Of a DNA stretch of 54,416 nt, positions 46,549 to 53,818 are shown one piece after another. Position numbers and translations under genes: made by a program. The DNA is from an uncultured Bacteroidia bacterium (GTDB lineage Bacteria; Bacteroidota; Bacteroidia; Bacteroidales; F082): contig CADCJI010000018.1 of assembly GCA_902801625.1 (NCBI GenBank), positions 1 through 54,416 on the forward strand, read 5' to 3'. The notes under the pieces were generated by a model. It ran no database searches, was not told the origin of the DNA, and saw only the letters and a list, made by a program, of their open reading frames with translations. How positions within the stretch are numbered: the stretch's first letter is position 1; every line of letters starts with the position of its first letter.

Positions 46549-47493
46549 ATGGATATCTCCGTTGTCGTACCCCTGCTGAACGAAGCCGAATCATTGCCCG
46601 AGTTGGAGGCATGGATTCGTCGCGTTATGGACGAGCATGGCTTCTCCTATGAAATCGTCTTTGTTGACGATGGCTCCACCGACAATTCCTGGGCCGTCAT
46701 CCAGCAACTTTCGGAAGCCAATCCGAACGTGAAAGCCTTGCGTTTCAGAAGGAACTATGGTAAGTCGCCCGCCTTGAACGAAGGCTTCAAGGTGGTGCAA
46801 GGTGATGTAGTCATCACTATGGATGCTGACTTGCAGGACAGCCCTGATGAGATTCCTGGACTATACAAAATGATCAAGGAAGAGGGCTATGACCTTGTTT
46901 CTGGTTGGAAGAAGGTGCGTTACGACTCCAAGCTGATGAAAAACATTCCTTCGAAGTTCTTCAACTGGACCACGCGCAGAATGTCAGGCATCAAGTTGCA
47001 CGACTTCAACTGCGGCCTTAAGGCTTATCGCAATGAAGTGGTGAAGAATATCCAAGTGTATGGCGAGATGCACCGTTACATTCCTGTCATTGCCAAGATG
47101 AATGGCTTCGGTCATATTGGTGAGAAAGTAGTGCACCATCAAAAGCGCAAGTTTGGCAAGAGCAAGTTTGGCCTGAGCCGTTTCATTCGCGGCTATCTTG
47201 ACCTGATTACCATCAACTTCATCTCGAAGTTCAGCAACCGTCCGATGCATTTCTTCGGCGTGTTGGGTTCGTTATCGTTTTTGGCTGGTTTTATCATCTC
47301 CGTCTATCTGGTCTGCACCAAGTATTTCGGCCATGTTTATGTCTCTATGACCCGCCGACCGTTATTTTACCTCGGCATCTTGGCAATGATTGTTGGCGTG
47401 CAGCTCTTCTCAACGGGTTTCCTCGCCGAGATGATTACTTCCACGCAGCGTGAGAAACGAGTGTATTCCATTTCGGAACGCATCAACGCATAA
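46549..47493 (+). CDS. Family 2 glycosyltransferase, polyprenyl-phosphate sugar transferase type
   Basis: 314 aa. N-terminal GT-A fold: ISVVVPLLNEAESLPEL, EIVFVDDGSTDNSW, and the metal-binding DADLQD (about 92-97). The second half has NCGLKAYR and KRKFGKSKFGLSRF, typical of DPM1/GtrB/ArnC-like enzymes that load a sugar onto undecaprenyl phosphate. Two C-terminal membrane spans (HFFGVLGSLSFLAGFIISVYLV; PLFYLGILAMIVGVQLFSTGFL) fit the GtrB plan. Likely acts in lipid-linked sugar supply for O-antigen or lipid A modification; substrate unknown. No neighbouring glycan genes. Confidence 0.9.
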   Translation: MDISVVVPLLNEAESLPELEAWIRRVMDEHGFSYEIVFVDDGSTDNSWAVIQQLSEANPNVKALRFRRNYGKSPALNEGFKVVQGDVVITMDADLQDSPDEIPGLYKMIKEEGYDLVSGWKKVRYDSKLMKNIPSKFFNWTTRRMSGIKLHDFNCGLKAYRNEVVKNIQVYGEMHRYIPVIAKMNGFGHIGEKVVHHQKRKFGKSKFGLSRFIRGYLDLITINFISKFSNRPMHFFGVLGSLSFLAGFIISVYLVCTKYFGHVYVSMTRRPLFYLGILAMIVGVQLFSTGFLAEMITSTQREKRVYSISERINA

Positions 47494-47499
47494 GCAAAC

Positions 47500-47558
47500 A
47501 AAAAAAGCCTGCCTTCTATAGATTCCCGAGGGAATGACATAGAAGGCAGGCTTTTTTT
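47500..47558. terminator. Bidirectional terminator with conserved ATAGATTCC/GGAATGACAT tip (copy 4)
   Basis: A7-GCCTGCCTTCTAT (47500-47519) pairs with ATAGAAGGCAGGC-T8 (47539-47558), with the tip ATAGATTCCCGAGGGAATGACAT in its short form. It lies between two convergent genes and has strong A and T tracts. Confidence 0.9.
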
Positions 47559-47564
47559 TACTGA

Positions 47565-47996
47565 TTAATACAATTCGTCAAATCCTCCATCGATACTTTC
47601 ATCAAAGCTGTCGCCGAACTCATCGTTGAATTCCTCTTCATCGAATTCGTCCTCAAATTCATCGAACGGCGAGTCATCGGCAAAGTCGTTGTTTTCCCAG
47701 TCGAAGTCGCGTTCCAGTTTCGATTCGTCGAACTCGTCTTCTTCATCGTGACCGCTGATGAAATCGTCAATCTCATCATCGCTCATCTTGTCGAAGTTCA
47801 CGTCAAGCAAAGCCGAGTCGTTGATGGCGCGGTTCATCGACTTCAGCTCTCGCATCACGGAAGGGGAGACATAAAATTCATCGATGTTTTCCTCACAATA
47901 TTTCAAGTATTTGGGGTCTTTCTCATACACTTCAGCAATGGTCATACCTTCGTATTTGCCAAAGGTGAAAACTGAATCAATGTCATAAAATTTCAT
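47565..47996 (-). CDS. Acidic protein with an ExoX-C-like N-terminal motif
   Basis: 143 aa. The first 45 residues (FTFGKYEGMTIAEVYEKDPKYLKYCEEN) match the small GKYxGxxIxEVxxxDPxYLxW motif known from the C-terminal domain of exodeoxyribonuclease X-like proteins, thought to bind nucleic acid or protein. The rest is a very acidic tail, nearly all Asp, Glu, Phe and Ser (DEFEDEFDEEEFNDEFGDSFDES), likely unstructured. No nuclease active site is present, so it is not an exonuclease. The acidic tail may mimic DNA or recruit a basic partner; this is inference. Convergent with the glycosyltransferase gene. Confidence 0.75.
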   Translation of the reverse strand: MKFYDIDSVFTFGKYEGMTIAEVYEKDPKYLKYCEENIDEFYVSPSVMRELKSMNRAINDSALLDVNFDKMSDDEIDDFISGHDEEDEFDESKLERDFDWENNDFADDSPFDEFEDEFDEEEFNDEFGDSFDESIDGGFDELY

Positions 47997-48081
47997 ATGA
48001 GTTCCTTTCTTTTTTGTCAGTTAATAGTGTCTTTTTCAGTCCGCAAATATCATGCATTTTTCCTTTAATCGCAACAAAAAA

Positions 48082-48453
48082 CTACTTTTTGAAGGCAAAA
48101 AACACAGCGAGGATAATAAAGATAAATGAAAGGATGTGGTTCCAACGGAAGGTCTCTGTCTTGAACACCGTGATGACGATGACAGTGAACACCGTCAGCG
48201 AAACGGCTTCTTGTATGACTTTCAGTTGAATAAGGTTGAATGGGCCTCCGTTTTGCATGGCTCCGATGCGGTTGGCTGGAATCATAAACGAATATTCGAA
48301 CAAGGCGATGCCCCATGACATGAGGATGACCAGAAACAGTGGCCAGTCTTTCGATGAGGGTACGATTTCGAGCAGCTTCAACTGCCCGTACCATGCAAAA
48401 GTCATGAAGACATTTGAAACGATGAGTAAAAGGATGGTGTAGAGGCCTTTCAT
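48082..48453 (-). CDS. DUF486/DMT-like small membrane protein
   Basis: 123 aa with four membrane spans. The start MKGLYTILLLIVSNVFMTFAWYGQLK, the middle FEYSFMIPANRIG and the end ILSFIFIILAVFFAFKK are typical of the DUF486 family, four-helix relatives of drug/metabolite transporters of unknown substrate. The ATG at 48453 is used; longer frames to 48510 or 48562 run through the -7 box region (TACTTTTG at 48478-48485) and into the divergent promoter. Function unknown beyond membrane location. Confidence 0.88.
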   Translation of the reverse strand: MKGLYTILLLIVSNVFMTFAWYGQLKLLEIVPSSKDWPLFLVILMSWGIALFEYSFMIPANRIGAMQNGGPFNLIQLKVIQEAVSLTVFTVIVITVFKTETFRWNHILSFIFIILAVFFAFKK

Positions 48454-48477
48454 TGGATAGTGTTTTGTAACGGGCTG

Positions 48478-48485
48478 CAAAAGTA
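48478..48485 (-). promoter_or_regulatory. -7 box for the DUF486 gene
   Basis: TACTTTTG on the minus strand matches TAnnTTTG, 24 nt before the ATG at 48453; supports that start. Confidence 0.55.
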
Positions 48486-48517
48486 CGGTTATTTCTTTCA
48501 AGTCCGACATTTATTCC

Positions 48518-48525
48518 TATTTTTG
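48518..48525 (+). promoter_or_regulatory. -7 box for the sodium/solute symporter gene
   Basis: TATTTTTG matches TAnnTTTG, 20 nt before the ATG at 48546. Confidence 0.55.
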
Positions 48526-48545
48526 CACAACCAAATTTGAACATC

Positions 48546-50024
48546 ATGAATGCAACCATCATACTTGCTGTTTTTGTTTTTTATACCATCCTTTTGTTTG
48601 TGATTTCGCATTTCACGGCACGGAAGTCCGACAACAATGCTTTTTTCCGGGGCAACAAAAACTCGCCATGGTTCGTGGTAGCCTACGGCATGATTGGTGC
48701 CTCTTTGTCAGGCGTGACCTTCATGTCAGTGCCAGGAGGGGTCTACACAGGCCAATTCACCTATTTTCCCTTGGTACTGGGCTATGTGCTTGGCTATGCG
48801 GTGATTGCGCTTTTGTTGCTTCCATTGTATTATCGGCTTAACTTGACTTCGATTTACTCCTATTTGAATATGCGTTTTGGCCCAAGGTCGGAAAAGACGG
48901 GCGCTGCATTTTTCATCTTGTCGCGATTGCTGGGCTCCGCTTTGCGCATGTATCTTGTTGTTTTTGTACTGTATGAGTTCGTTTTCAAGGACTGGGGCAT
49001 TCCGTTCTGGGTGCCGGCGGTCATTTTTATCGCCATTATTCTTCTCTATACTTTCAAAGGTGGCATCAAGACGGTGGTTTGGACCGATACCTTGCAGACA
49101 ACTTTCCTATTACTGGCTGCTTTTTTGACGGCTTGGTTTATCATGAAGAACCTGAACATCTCGCTGGGCGACCTGCTGAAATCAGCTTCCGAGAAAGGGT
49201 ATACCAAAGTGTTTGAGACCGATTGGACGCACAACAAGTTTTGGGTGAAACAGGTGCTGAGTGGCATGTTCATCACCATCACCATGACAGGCCTGGATCA
49301 AGATATGATGCAGAAGAACCTCACTTGCAAGAACTTACGTGATGCCCAAAAGAATGTGATGACATCAAGCCTGTTGTTTGTTATTGTCAACGGGTTGTTC
49401 CTTTGCTTAGGGGCAGCCTTGATTTATTATGCCCAACAAACGGGGTTCCAACTGCCTGTGAACGAGGCCGGAGTGGTGGTCAACGACAAGATTTTCCCCT
49501 CGGTGGCTTTCTCCTTGAGTAAGTTTACGGCTATCGTTTTCGTTATCGGACTCGTGGCTGCAGGCTATTCCAGCGCCGATGGTACCTTGACAGCGCTGAC
49601 AACCACTTTCTGCTTCGATTTCATGCACTTCGACAAGAAACAGCTGACCGAACAGCAAATCACCCAACGCCGCAAATGGATCCATGTGGCCTTCGCCATG
49701 CTTTACTTGCTGGTTATCATAGCTTTCCGTCCATTCCATAACGAATCGTTGATTGATAAGGTGTTCGACATTGCGGGTTATACTTACGGACCTTTGTTGG
49801 GCTTGTACACTTTTGGCTTGTTCGTCAAAAACAGAAGAGTCGTCGACAAAGCCGTGCCTTTCATTGCTGTCGCGTCACCTATCATCAGCTACTTTTTGAA
49901 GATGTATTCACCGCAATTGTTTGGTGGCTATAAGATAGGTTTTGAAATCTTGATAATCAATGGATTGCTGACGTTTATGGCCTTATTGCTTTTCAGCCGA
50001 AAGGAAAAAATGGTCACTGAATGA
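48546..50024 (+). CDS. Sodium:solute symporter (SSS family)
   Basis: 492 aa with about 13 membrane spans. Family marks: the N-terminal FTARKSDNNAFFRGNKNSPWFVVAYGMIGASLSGVTFMSVPGGVY, and GLVAAGYSSADGTLTALTTTFCFDF, the TM8 Na+-site region with paired Ser. It uses the Na+ gradient to import a solute over the inner membrane. Substrates in SSS range from sugars to sialic acid, amino acids and vitamins; this one cannot be told. The ATG at 48546 is preferred to an in-frame TTG at 48537, which lies only 11 nt from the -7 box. Single gene, divergent from DUF486. Confidence 0.9.
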   Translation: MNATIILAVFVFYTILLFVISHFTARKSDNNAFFRGNKNSPWFVVAYGMIGASLSGVTFMSVPGGVYTGQFTYFPLVLGYVLGYAVIALLLLPLYYRLNLTSIYSYLNMRFGPRSEKTGAAFFILSRLLGSALRMYLVVFVLYEFVFKDWGIPFWVPAVIFIAIILLYTFKGGIKTVVWTDTLQTTFLLLAAFLTAWFIMKNLNISLGDLLKSASEKGYTKVFETDWTHNKFWVKQVLSGMFITITMTGLDQDMMQKNLTCKNLRDAQKNVMTSSLLFVIVNGLFLCLGAALIYYAQQTGFQLPVNEAGVVVNDKIFPSVAFSLSKFTAIVFVIGLVAAGYSSADGTLTALTTTFCFDFMHFDKKQLTEQQITQRRKWIHVAFAMLYLLVIIAFRPFHNESLIDKVFDIAGYTYGPLLGLYTFGLFVKNRRVVDKAVPFIAVASPIISYFLKMYSPQLFGGYKIGFEILIINGLLTFMALLLFSRKEKMVTE

Positions 50025-50044
50025 TGAGATTGTCGAAAAATATG

Positions 50045-50052
50045 TATTTTTG
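50045..50052 (+). promoter_or_regulatory. -7 box for the DUF4831 gene
   Basis: TATTTTTG matches TAnnTTTG, 26 nt before the ATG. Confidence 0.5.
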
Positions 50053-50078
50053 AAGTTTGAAACTAAAACATTACAGAA

Positions 50079-51164
50079 ATGAATAGAATTGTCACAAAAA
50101 TCGCTTTGACGCTGATGGCTTTGACCATAATGGGAGGCCAACTCCATGCACAGTTCACCACGACCTTTGCCAAGAATGTTGCGCCTGGTCAGCAAAACGG
50201 CGTGTATTATTCCTTGCCTCAGACTATGTTGAAACTGGATTTCATCATCGAAGAGGTGAAACTCGAGAAAGGTCCGCTCAGCGACTATGCTTCCAATTAT
50301 TTTGAGATGGAGGACATTGTCGAATATGAAACCACGGAATACAAGCTTCTTGGTGTGAAAATGTCGACTGTTTCGGGTCCAGACCCCAATGCATTGTTTT
50401 TCGTTACCATGCAGGGCACAAGAGGCAGCAAGACGCAATTCGATGTGCTGTCCAATGGCATCATCCGTAGCGTGGGTATCGGCAATGCTGCCGATGCTGT
50501 GGTGGAGATGCCTTTGCCGAGCAAGGAAGAGCAGTCCAATATTCAGGAAGAGGATGAAGTAGGCGAAGGCTTTATTCCTCTGATACTCGCAGGAAAGAAC
50601 AATTCCCAGTTGGCCAAAGAGGTGGCTGATAAGATCGTCGAGATTCGCAAGGCCAAGTTTTACTTGATTTCGGGTGATGTTGAGATGGCTTCCAATCCCG
50701 AGACTTTCAACACCATGTATAAAAAGCTGGATGCCATGGAGAAGGAATACACCAGTCTGCTTTTGGGCAAGAAGGTGGGTAAGAAGTTGGTGAAGACGGT
50801 GTATGTGATTCCGAACAAGGAAGTACCGACCCAAACTGTCGCCAAGTTCTCTGAGACCGAAGGCTTAACCGTGGGCACGGGAGGCTCGGGAAACATGATT
50901 ACGGTGCAGACTCTTTCGCTTAACACGACGGCGGCCATCAATGCTCCCAGCCAGTCGGCCATCGAATCGATGTCGTATGAGAACAAGGTCTTTTACCGTG
51001 TTCCTGAAACGGCTCAGGTGAAGGTGATGTGTGGCAATGCCACTTTGTTGGAAGACAGGGTAACGGTCAATCAGTTGGGTGCCATGCTGATGGCTCCGCT
51101 GACGAATACAAAGTTGGTGTTTGACACCGAAACGGGTCAGATTGTGAATATTAGGATGCAGTAA
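50079..51164 (+). CDS. DUF4831 family exported protein
   Basis: 361 aa with a signal peptide (IALTLMALTIMGGQLHAQ). The N-terminal part (NGVYYSLPQTMLKLDF, KGPLSDYASNYFEMEDIVEYETTEYKLLGVKM, GPDPNALFFV) matches what I know as DUF4831, a family confined to Bacteroidota, predicted in the periplasm or at the outer membrane, with no known role. It is predominantly beta with a helical stretch near 170-230. The last 14 nt overlap the end of convergent kdsA (GATGCAGTAA region), so transcripts of the two genes overlap at their 3' ends with no terminator between. Confidence 0.85.
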   Translation: MNRIVTKIALTLMALTIMGGQLHAQFTTTFAKNVAPGQQNGVYYSLPQTMLKLDFIIEEVKLEKGPLSDYASNYFEMEDIVEYETTEYKLLGVKMSTVSGPDPNALFFVTMQGTRGSKTQFDVLSNGIIRSVGIGNAADAVVEMPLPSKEEQSNIQEEDEVGEGFIPLILAGKNNSQLAKEVADKIVEIRKAKFYLISGDVEMASNPETFNTMYKKLDAMEKEYTSLLLGKKVGKKLVKTVYVIPNKEVPTQTVAKFSETEGLTVGTGGSGNMITVQTLSLNTTAAINAPSQSAIESMSYENKVFYRVPETAQVKVMCGNATLLEDRVTVNQLGAMLMAPLTNTKLVFDTETGQIVNIRMQ

Positions 51165-51972
51165 CTGCTTCCTTGATTCTCACCAATTGTCTCAAAAGAG
51201 ATTCAGCCAAGTCTAAACGGAGCATGTTAGCCCCGTCGGACTTGGCTTTTTTAGGCTCTGGATGCACCTCCATGAAGATACCGTCGGCACCAGCCGCGAT
51301 GCCCGCCTTGGCGATGAGGCTGATTAATTCGGGCTGGCCGCCTGTGACGCCGCTACTTTGGTTGGGCTGTTGCAATGAGTGGGTGACATCCAAAATGACA
51401 GGCACATTGAATTTTTGCATAGCAGCGATATTTCTGTAATCCACCACCAAGTCCTGATAGCCGAACATGGAGCCGCGTTCTGTGAGCATCACCTTGTCGT
51501 TGCCTGATTGGCGCACCTTTTCCACAGCAAAGCCCATGGCCTCGCCGGAGAGGAATTGTCCCTTCTTGATGTTGACGGTCTTGCCCGTTTTGGCGGCGGC
51601 CACTAGCAAGTCGGTCTGACGACAGAGGAAGGCTGGGATTTGCAGTACATCCACATATTCGGCTGCCATGGCGGCTTCCTCGGCGGCATGGATATCGGTC
51701 ACCACGGGGAGTGAAAATTCCTTGCCGATTCTTTGTAGCACTTTCAAGGCTTTCTCATCGCCAATACCCGTGAAGGAGTCGAGCCTTGAGCGGTTGGCCT
51801 TCCGGTAAGATCCCTTGAAAACAAGCGGTATGTTCAGTTTTTGGCAGATGTTTTTTAAGGTCTCGGCGATGAAGAGGGGTGAGGTCTCATCCTCAATCAC
51901 GCAAGGACCGGCCATGAGGAAGAAGCGGTCGGAGCGTAAGCCTTTTAGGAAGTCGAATTTTGTGGTGTCCAT
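51151..51972 (-). CDS. kdsA: 3-deoxy-8-phosphooctulonate (KDO 8-P) synthase
   Basis: 273-aa TIM-barrel DAHP/KDO8P synthase: FLMAGPCVIEDE near the start, FKGSYRKANRSRLDSFTGIG (phosphoenolpyruvate and A5P binding), DIHAAEEA, QIPAFLCRQTDLL, VTHSLQQPNQSSGVTGG and EVHPEPKKAKSDG. Full usual length. It condenses PEP with arabinose 5-phosphate to KDO 8-P, the precursor of the KDO in lipopolysaccharide. A TACCTTTG -7 box lies 17 nt upstream, next to a palindrome that separates it from xerD. Confidence 0.95.
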   Translation of the reverse strand: MDTTKFDFLKGLRSDRFFLMAGPCVIEDETSPLFIAETLKNICQKLNIPLVFKGSYRKANRSRLDSFTGIGDEKALKVLQRIGKEFSLPVVTDIHAAEEAAMAAEYVDVLQIPAFLCRQTDLLVAAAKTGKTVNIKKGQFLSGEAMGFAVEKVRQSGNDKVMLTERGSMFGYQDLVVDYRNIAAMQKFNVPVILDVTHSLQQPNQSSGVTGGQPELISLIAKAGIAAGADGIFMEVHPEPKKAKSDGANMLRLDLAESLLRQLVRIKEAVTAS

Positions 51973-51989
51973 GGCGGTTATTTTTTTTG

Positions 51990-51997
51990 CAAAGGTA
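51990..51997 (-). promoter_or_regulatory. -7 box for kdsA
   Basis: TACCTTTG on the minus strand matches TAnnTTTG, 17 nt before the ATG. Confidence 0.55.
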
Positions 51998-52013
51998 GTG
52001 TTTTTTTTAATGT

Positions 52014-52084
52014 CGGCCCTTCTACAGGCTCAGGGACCTTGGCTTATTGCGTTTTAGCAGGCCCTTGAGCTTGTCGAAAGGCCG
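52014..52084. repeat. CCCTTCGACAGGCTCAGGG palindrome between xerD and kdsA
   Basis: Arms 52014-52038 and 52060-52084 pair with about five mismatches. It starts 5 nt after the xerD stop (reading on the minus strand) and may now terminate xerD. Same family as in miaA and the gyrA tail. Confidence 0.8.
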
Positions 52085-52089
52085 TCTTA

Positions 52090-53013
52090 TCATTGTTTCT
52101 TAAAACGCGGATGATAGCTGGTTAGTGTGTCACGCAGCAATTCATCAGAGATATGCGTGTAGATTTCCGTTGTGCTGACACTGGCATGACCAAGCATTTG
52201 CTGTACAGCAAGGAGATTGGCACCGCCTTCCAAAAGATGGGTTGCGAAACTATGCCTAAAGGTGTGTGGACTGATGGTTTTATCAATACCATTTTTTTCG
52301 GCCAAGTCTTTCACGATGAGGAAGACCATCTGCCGTGTGAGTCCTGTGCCACGGCTGTTAAGGAATACCGTGTCGGTGAATTTGGGTTTGGGCTTGATGT
52401 GCAATCTTGCGCCCTCGATGTATTGGTATAGGATTTTCAGGCTGCTGTCGCCAATGGGCACGAGCCTTTCCTTGCTGCCTTTGCCAAAGATGCGAAGGAA
52501 GCCGTCCTCTTTGTATATGTCGCTGATTTGTAAGTTGATGAGTTCTGAAACGCGCAAGCCACAGCCGTAAAGAACTTCTATCATGGCTTTGTTGCGGTGG
52601 CCTGTGGGTTGGCTGAGATCGATGCTGTCGATCATCTTTTGGATTTCCTCATAGCTCAACACCTCGGGAAGATGTCGTCCTAGGGTGGGTGAGGAGATGA
52701 GTAGGGTCGGATCTTTCTCGGCGATTTCCTCTTGAGTGAGATAACGCCAAAACGACTTCAACCCCGAAAGGATGCGTGCTTGTGAGGTGGCACCGATGTT
52801 CATGTCAAAGAGGTAGGCGAAGAAGTTCTCGATGGTTTCTTGAGTGATGGTGTTGATGTCTGTTGAAACTTTTTCTGCCTCAAGGTATTGCAAAAACAAA
52901 TGGACATCATGGCAATAAGCCTCCACGCTGTTGTCGGACAGCGAAAGCTCCAGCCGCAGGTAGTCGGCATAGTGCTTAATGAGGTTGGGGGTGAGGTTGA
53001 CCTGTTCCATCAT
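52090..53013 (-). CDS. xerD: Tyrosine recombinase XerD
   Basis: 307-aa tyrosine recombinase with a SAM-like N-terminal domain (1-110) and a catalytic domain. All catalytic residues are visible: R154 (GCGLRVSEL), K178 (FGKGSKERL), H250 and R253 (SPHTFRHSFATHL), H276 (MLGHASVSTT) and nucleophile Y285 (EIYTHIS). XerD with XerC resolves chromosome dimers at dif during division. No dif site or mobile-element context is seen nearby, so the housekeeping reading is preferred. A TACCTTTG -7 box lies 10 nt upstream, giving a short leader. Two ATGs in a row make 53013 or 53010 equally good. Confidence 0.93.
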   Translation of the reverse strand: MMEQVNLTPNLIKHYADYLRLELSLSDNSVEAYCHDVHLFLQYLEAEKVSTDINTITQETIENFFAYLFDMNIGATSQARILSGLKSFWRYLTQEEIAEKDPTLLISSPTLGRHLPEVLSYEEIQKMIDSIDLSQPTGHRNKAMIEVLYGCGLRVSELINLQISDIYKEDGFLRIFGKGSKERLVPIGDSSLKILYQYIEGARLHIKPKPKFTDTVFLNSRGTGLTRQMVFLIVKDLAEKNGIDKTISPHTFRHSFATHLLEGGANLLAVQQMLGHASVSTTEIYTHISDELLRDTLTSYHPRFKKQ

Positions 53014-53023
53014 TTTGTTTTTG

Positions 53024-53031
53024 CAAAGGTA
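53024..53031 (-). promoter_or_regulatory. -7 box for xerD
   Basis: TACCTTTG on the minus strand matches TAnnTTTG, 10 nt before the first ATG; implies an almost leaderless mRNA. Confidence 0.5.
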
Positions 53032-53040
53032 CGTTTTTTC

Positions 53041-53070
53041 TTGCTAGAGTGTTGTTTTTTCCTACCTTTG
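53041..53070 (+). promoter_or_regulatory. Promoter of the nitroreductase gene
   Basis: TTG (53041-53043), 19-nt spacer, TACCTTTG (53063-53070), 25 nt before the ATG. Divergent from the xerD promoter. Confidence 0.7.
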
Positions 53071-53095
53071 TCCCGAAAACTAATCGTATCAAAAC

Positions 53096-53740
53096 ATGAA
53101 AAACACAAAATCAACTTTACTATTTGCAGCAGTTATAACCCTCTTGATGCTCACTGGCTGCTCGAGCAATAAAGAAAACACCAATGAACCAGCCGCATCC
53201 GATGTTGTTTCCTTCGATGAGGTATTGGCAACCCGAAGAAGTGTGCGCAGTTATGATGCCTCGAAAACCATCAGCGAGGCCGAGGTACGTGAGCTGCTTG
53301 TTGCAACGCAAGAAGCTCCGTCATGGGCCAACCAACAACCTTCGAAATACTATGTGGCCATGAGTCCGGAGAAAGTCGAGGCGGTGGCCAATCTGGTGGG
53401 TGAGCGCAACAAGCAGAACATCGCTGGAGCCCCCGTGCTGATTGTCTCCACATACGAGAAAGGCAAGTCGGGCTTCTTTCGTGGCGAGCAAACCAACGAG
53501 GTGGGCGACGGCTGGGGTGCCTACGACAACGGCCTCAGTAATGCTTATTTCATCTTGAAGGCCCGTGCCAAGGGCTTCGACACGCTTATCATGGGCATGC
53601 GTGATTCCGAAGCGCTTCGCACACTGTTCAACATCCCTGAAAACGAAGCCATTATGGCTGTCATCTCGCTGGGCTACAGGTCAGGCGAGCCACGTCAGCC
53701 TGAACATAGGCCGTTGGAGGAGGTGGTGCAGTTTTTCTAA
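53096..53740 (+). CDS. Nitroreductase-family lipoprotein
   Basis: 214 aa. Residues 1-22 are a lipoprotein signal peptide with lipobox LTGC (Cys22), followed by a Ser/Asn/Glu-rich linker. The rest is a nitroreductase fold: RRSVRSYDASKTISEAEVRELL (FMN-binding Arg/Ser), EAPSWANQQPSKYYV, GWGAYDNGLSNAYFILKARAKGFDTLIMGM and VISLGYRSGEP. These enzymes use FMN and NAD(P)H to reduce nitro groups, quinones or flavins in the cytosol. Here the signal peptide puts it on the periplasmic side, where NAD(P)H is not available, so another electron donor would be needed. Ends before a strong terminator. Confidence 0.9.
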   Translation: MKNTKSTLLFAAVITLLMLTGCSSNKENTNEPAASDVVSFDEVLATRRSVRSYDASKTISEAEVRELLVATQEAPSWANQQPSKYYVAMSPEKVEAVANLVGERNKQNIAGAPVLIVSTYEKGKSGFFRGEQTNEVGDGWGAYDNGLSNAYFILKARAKGFDTLIMGMRDSEALRTLFNIPENEAIMAVISLGYRSGEPRQPEHRPLEEVVQFF

Positions 53741-53763
53741 TTGTTATAGCACATAAAAACAAA

Positions 53764-53796
53764 ACGGGACGCGAGGCTCAATGTCTCGCGTCCCGT
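53764..53796. terminator. Hairpin between the nitroreductase and DUF1015 genes
   Basis: ACGGGACGCGAG (53764-53775) pairs with CTCGCGTCCCGT (53785-53796). A near-copy of the right arm (TGTCTTGCGTCCC) follows at 53804-53816, a 22-nt tandem duplication that could form an alternative stem. Serves two convergent genes. Confidence 0.7.
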
Positions 53797-53818
53797 GTCA
53801 TAATGTCTTGCGTCCCAA

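Noticed and set aside
48454-48562. Longer starts for the DUF486 gene
   Set aside because: They run through the promoter region; family members start at MKGLY.
52014-53031. Integrated mobile element with its own integrase and attachment site
   Set aside because: The recombinase has XerD features, flanking genes are housekeeping, and the nearby palindrome belongs to a dispersed family rather than being an att or dif site.
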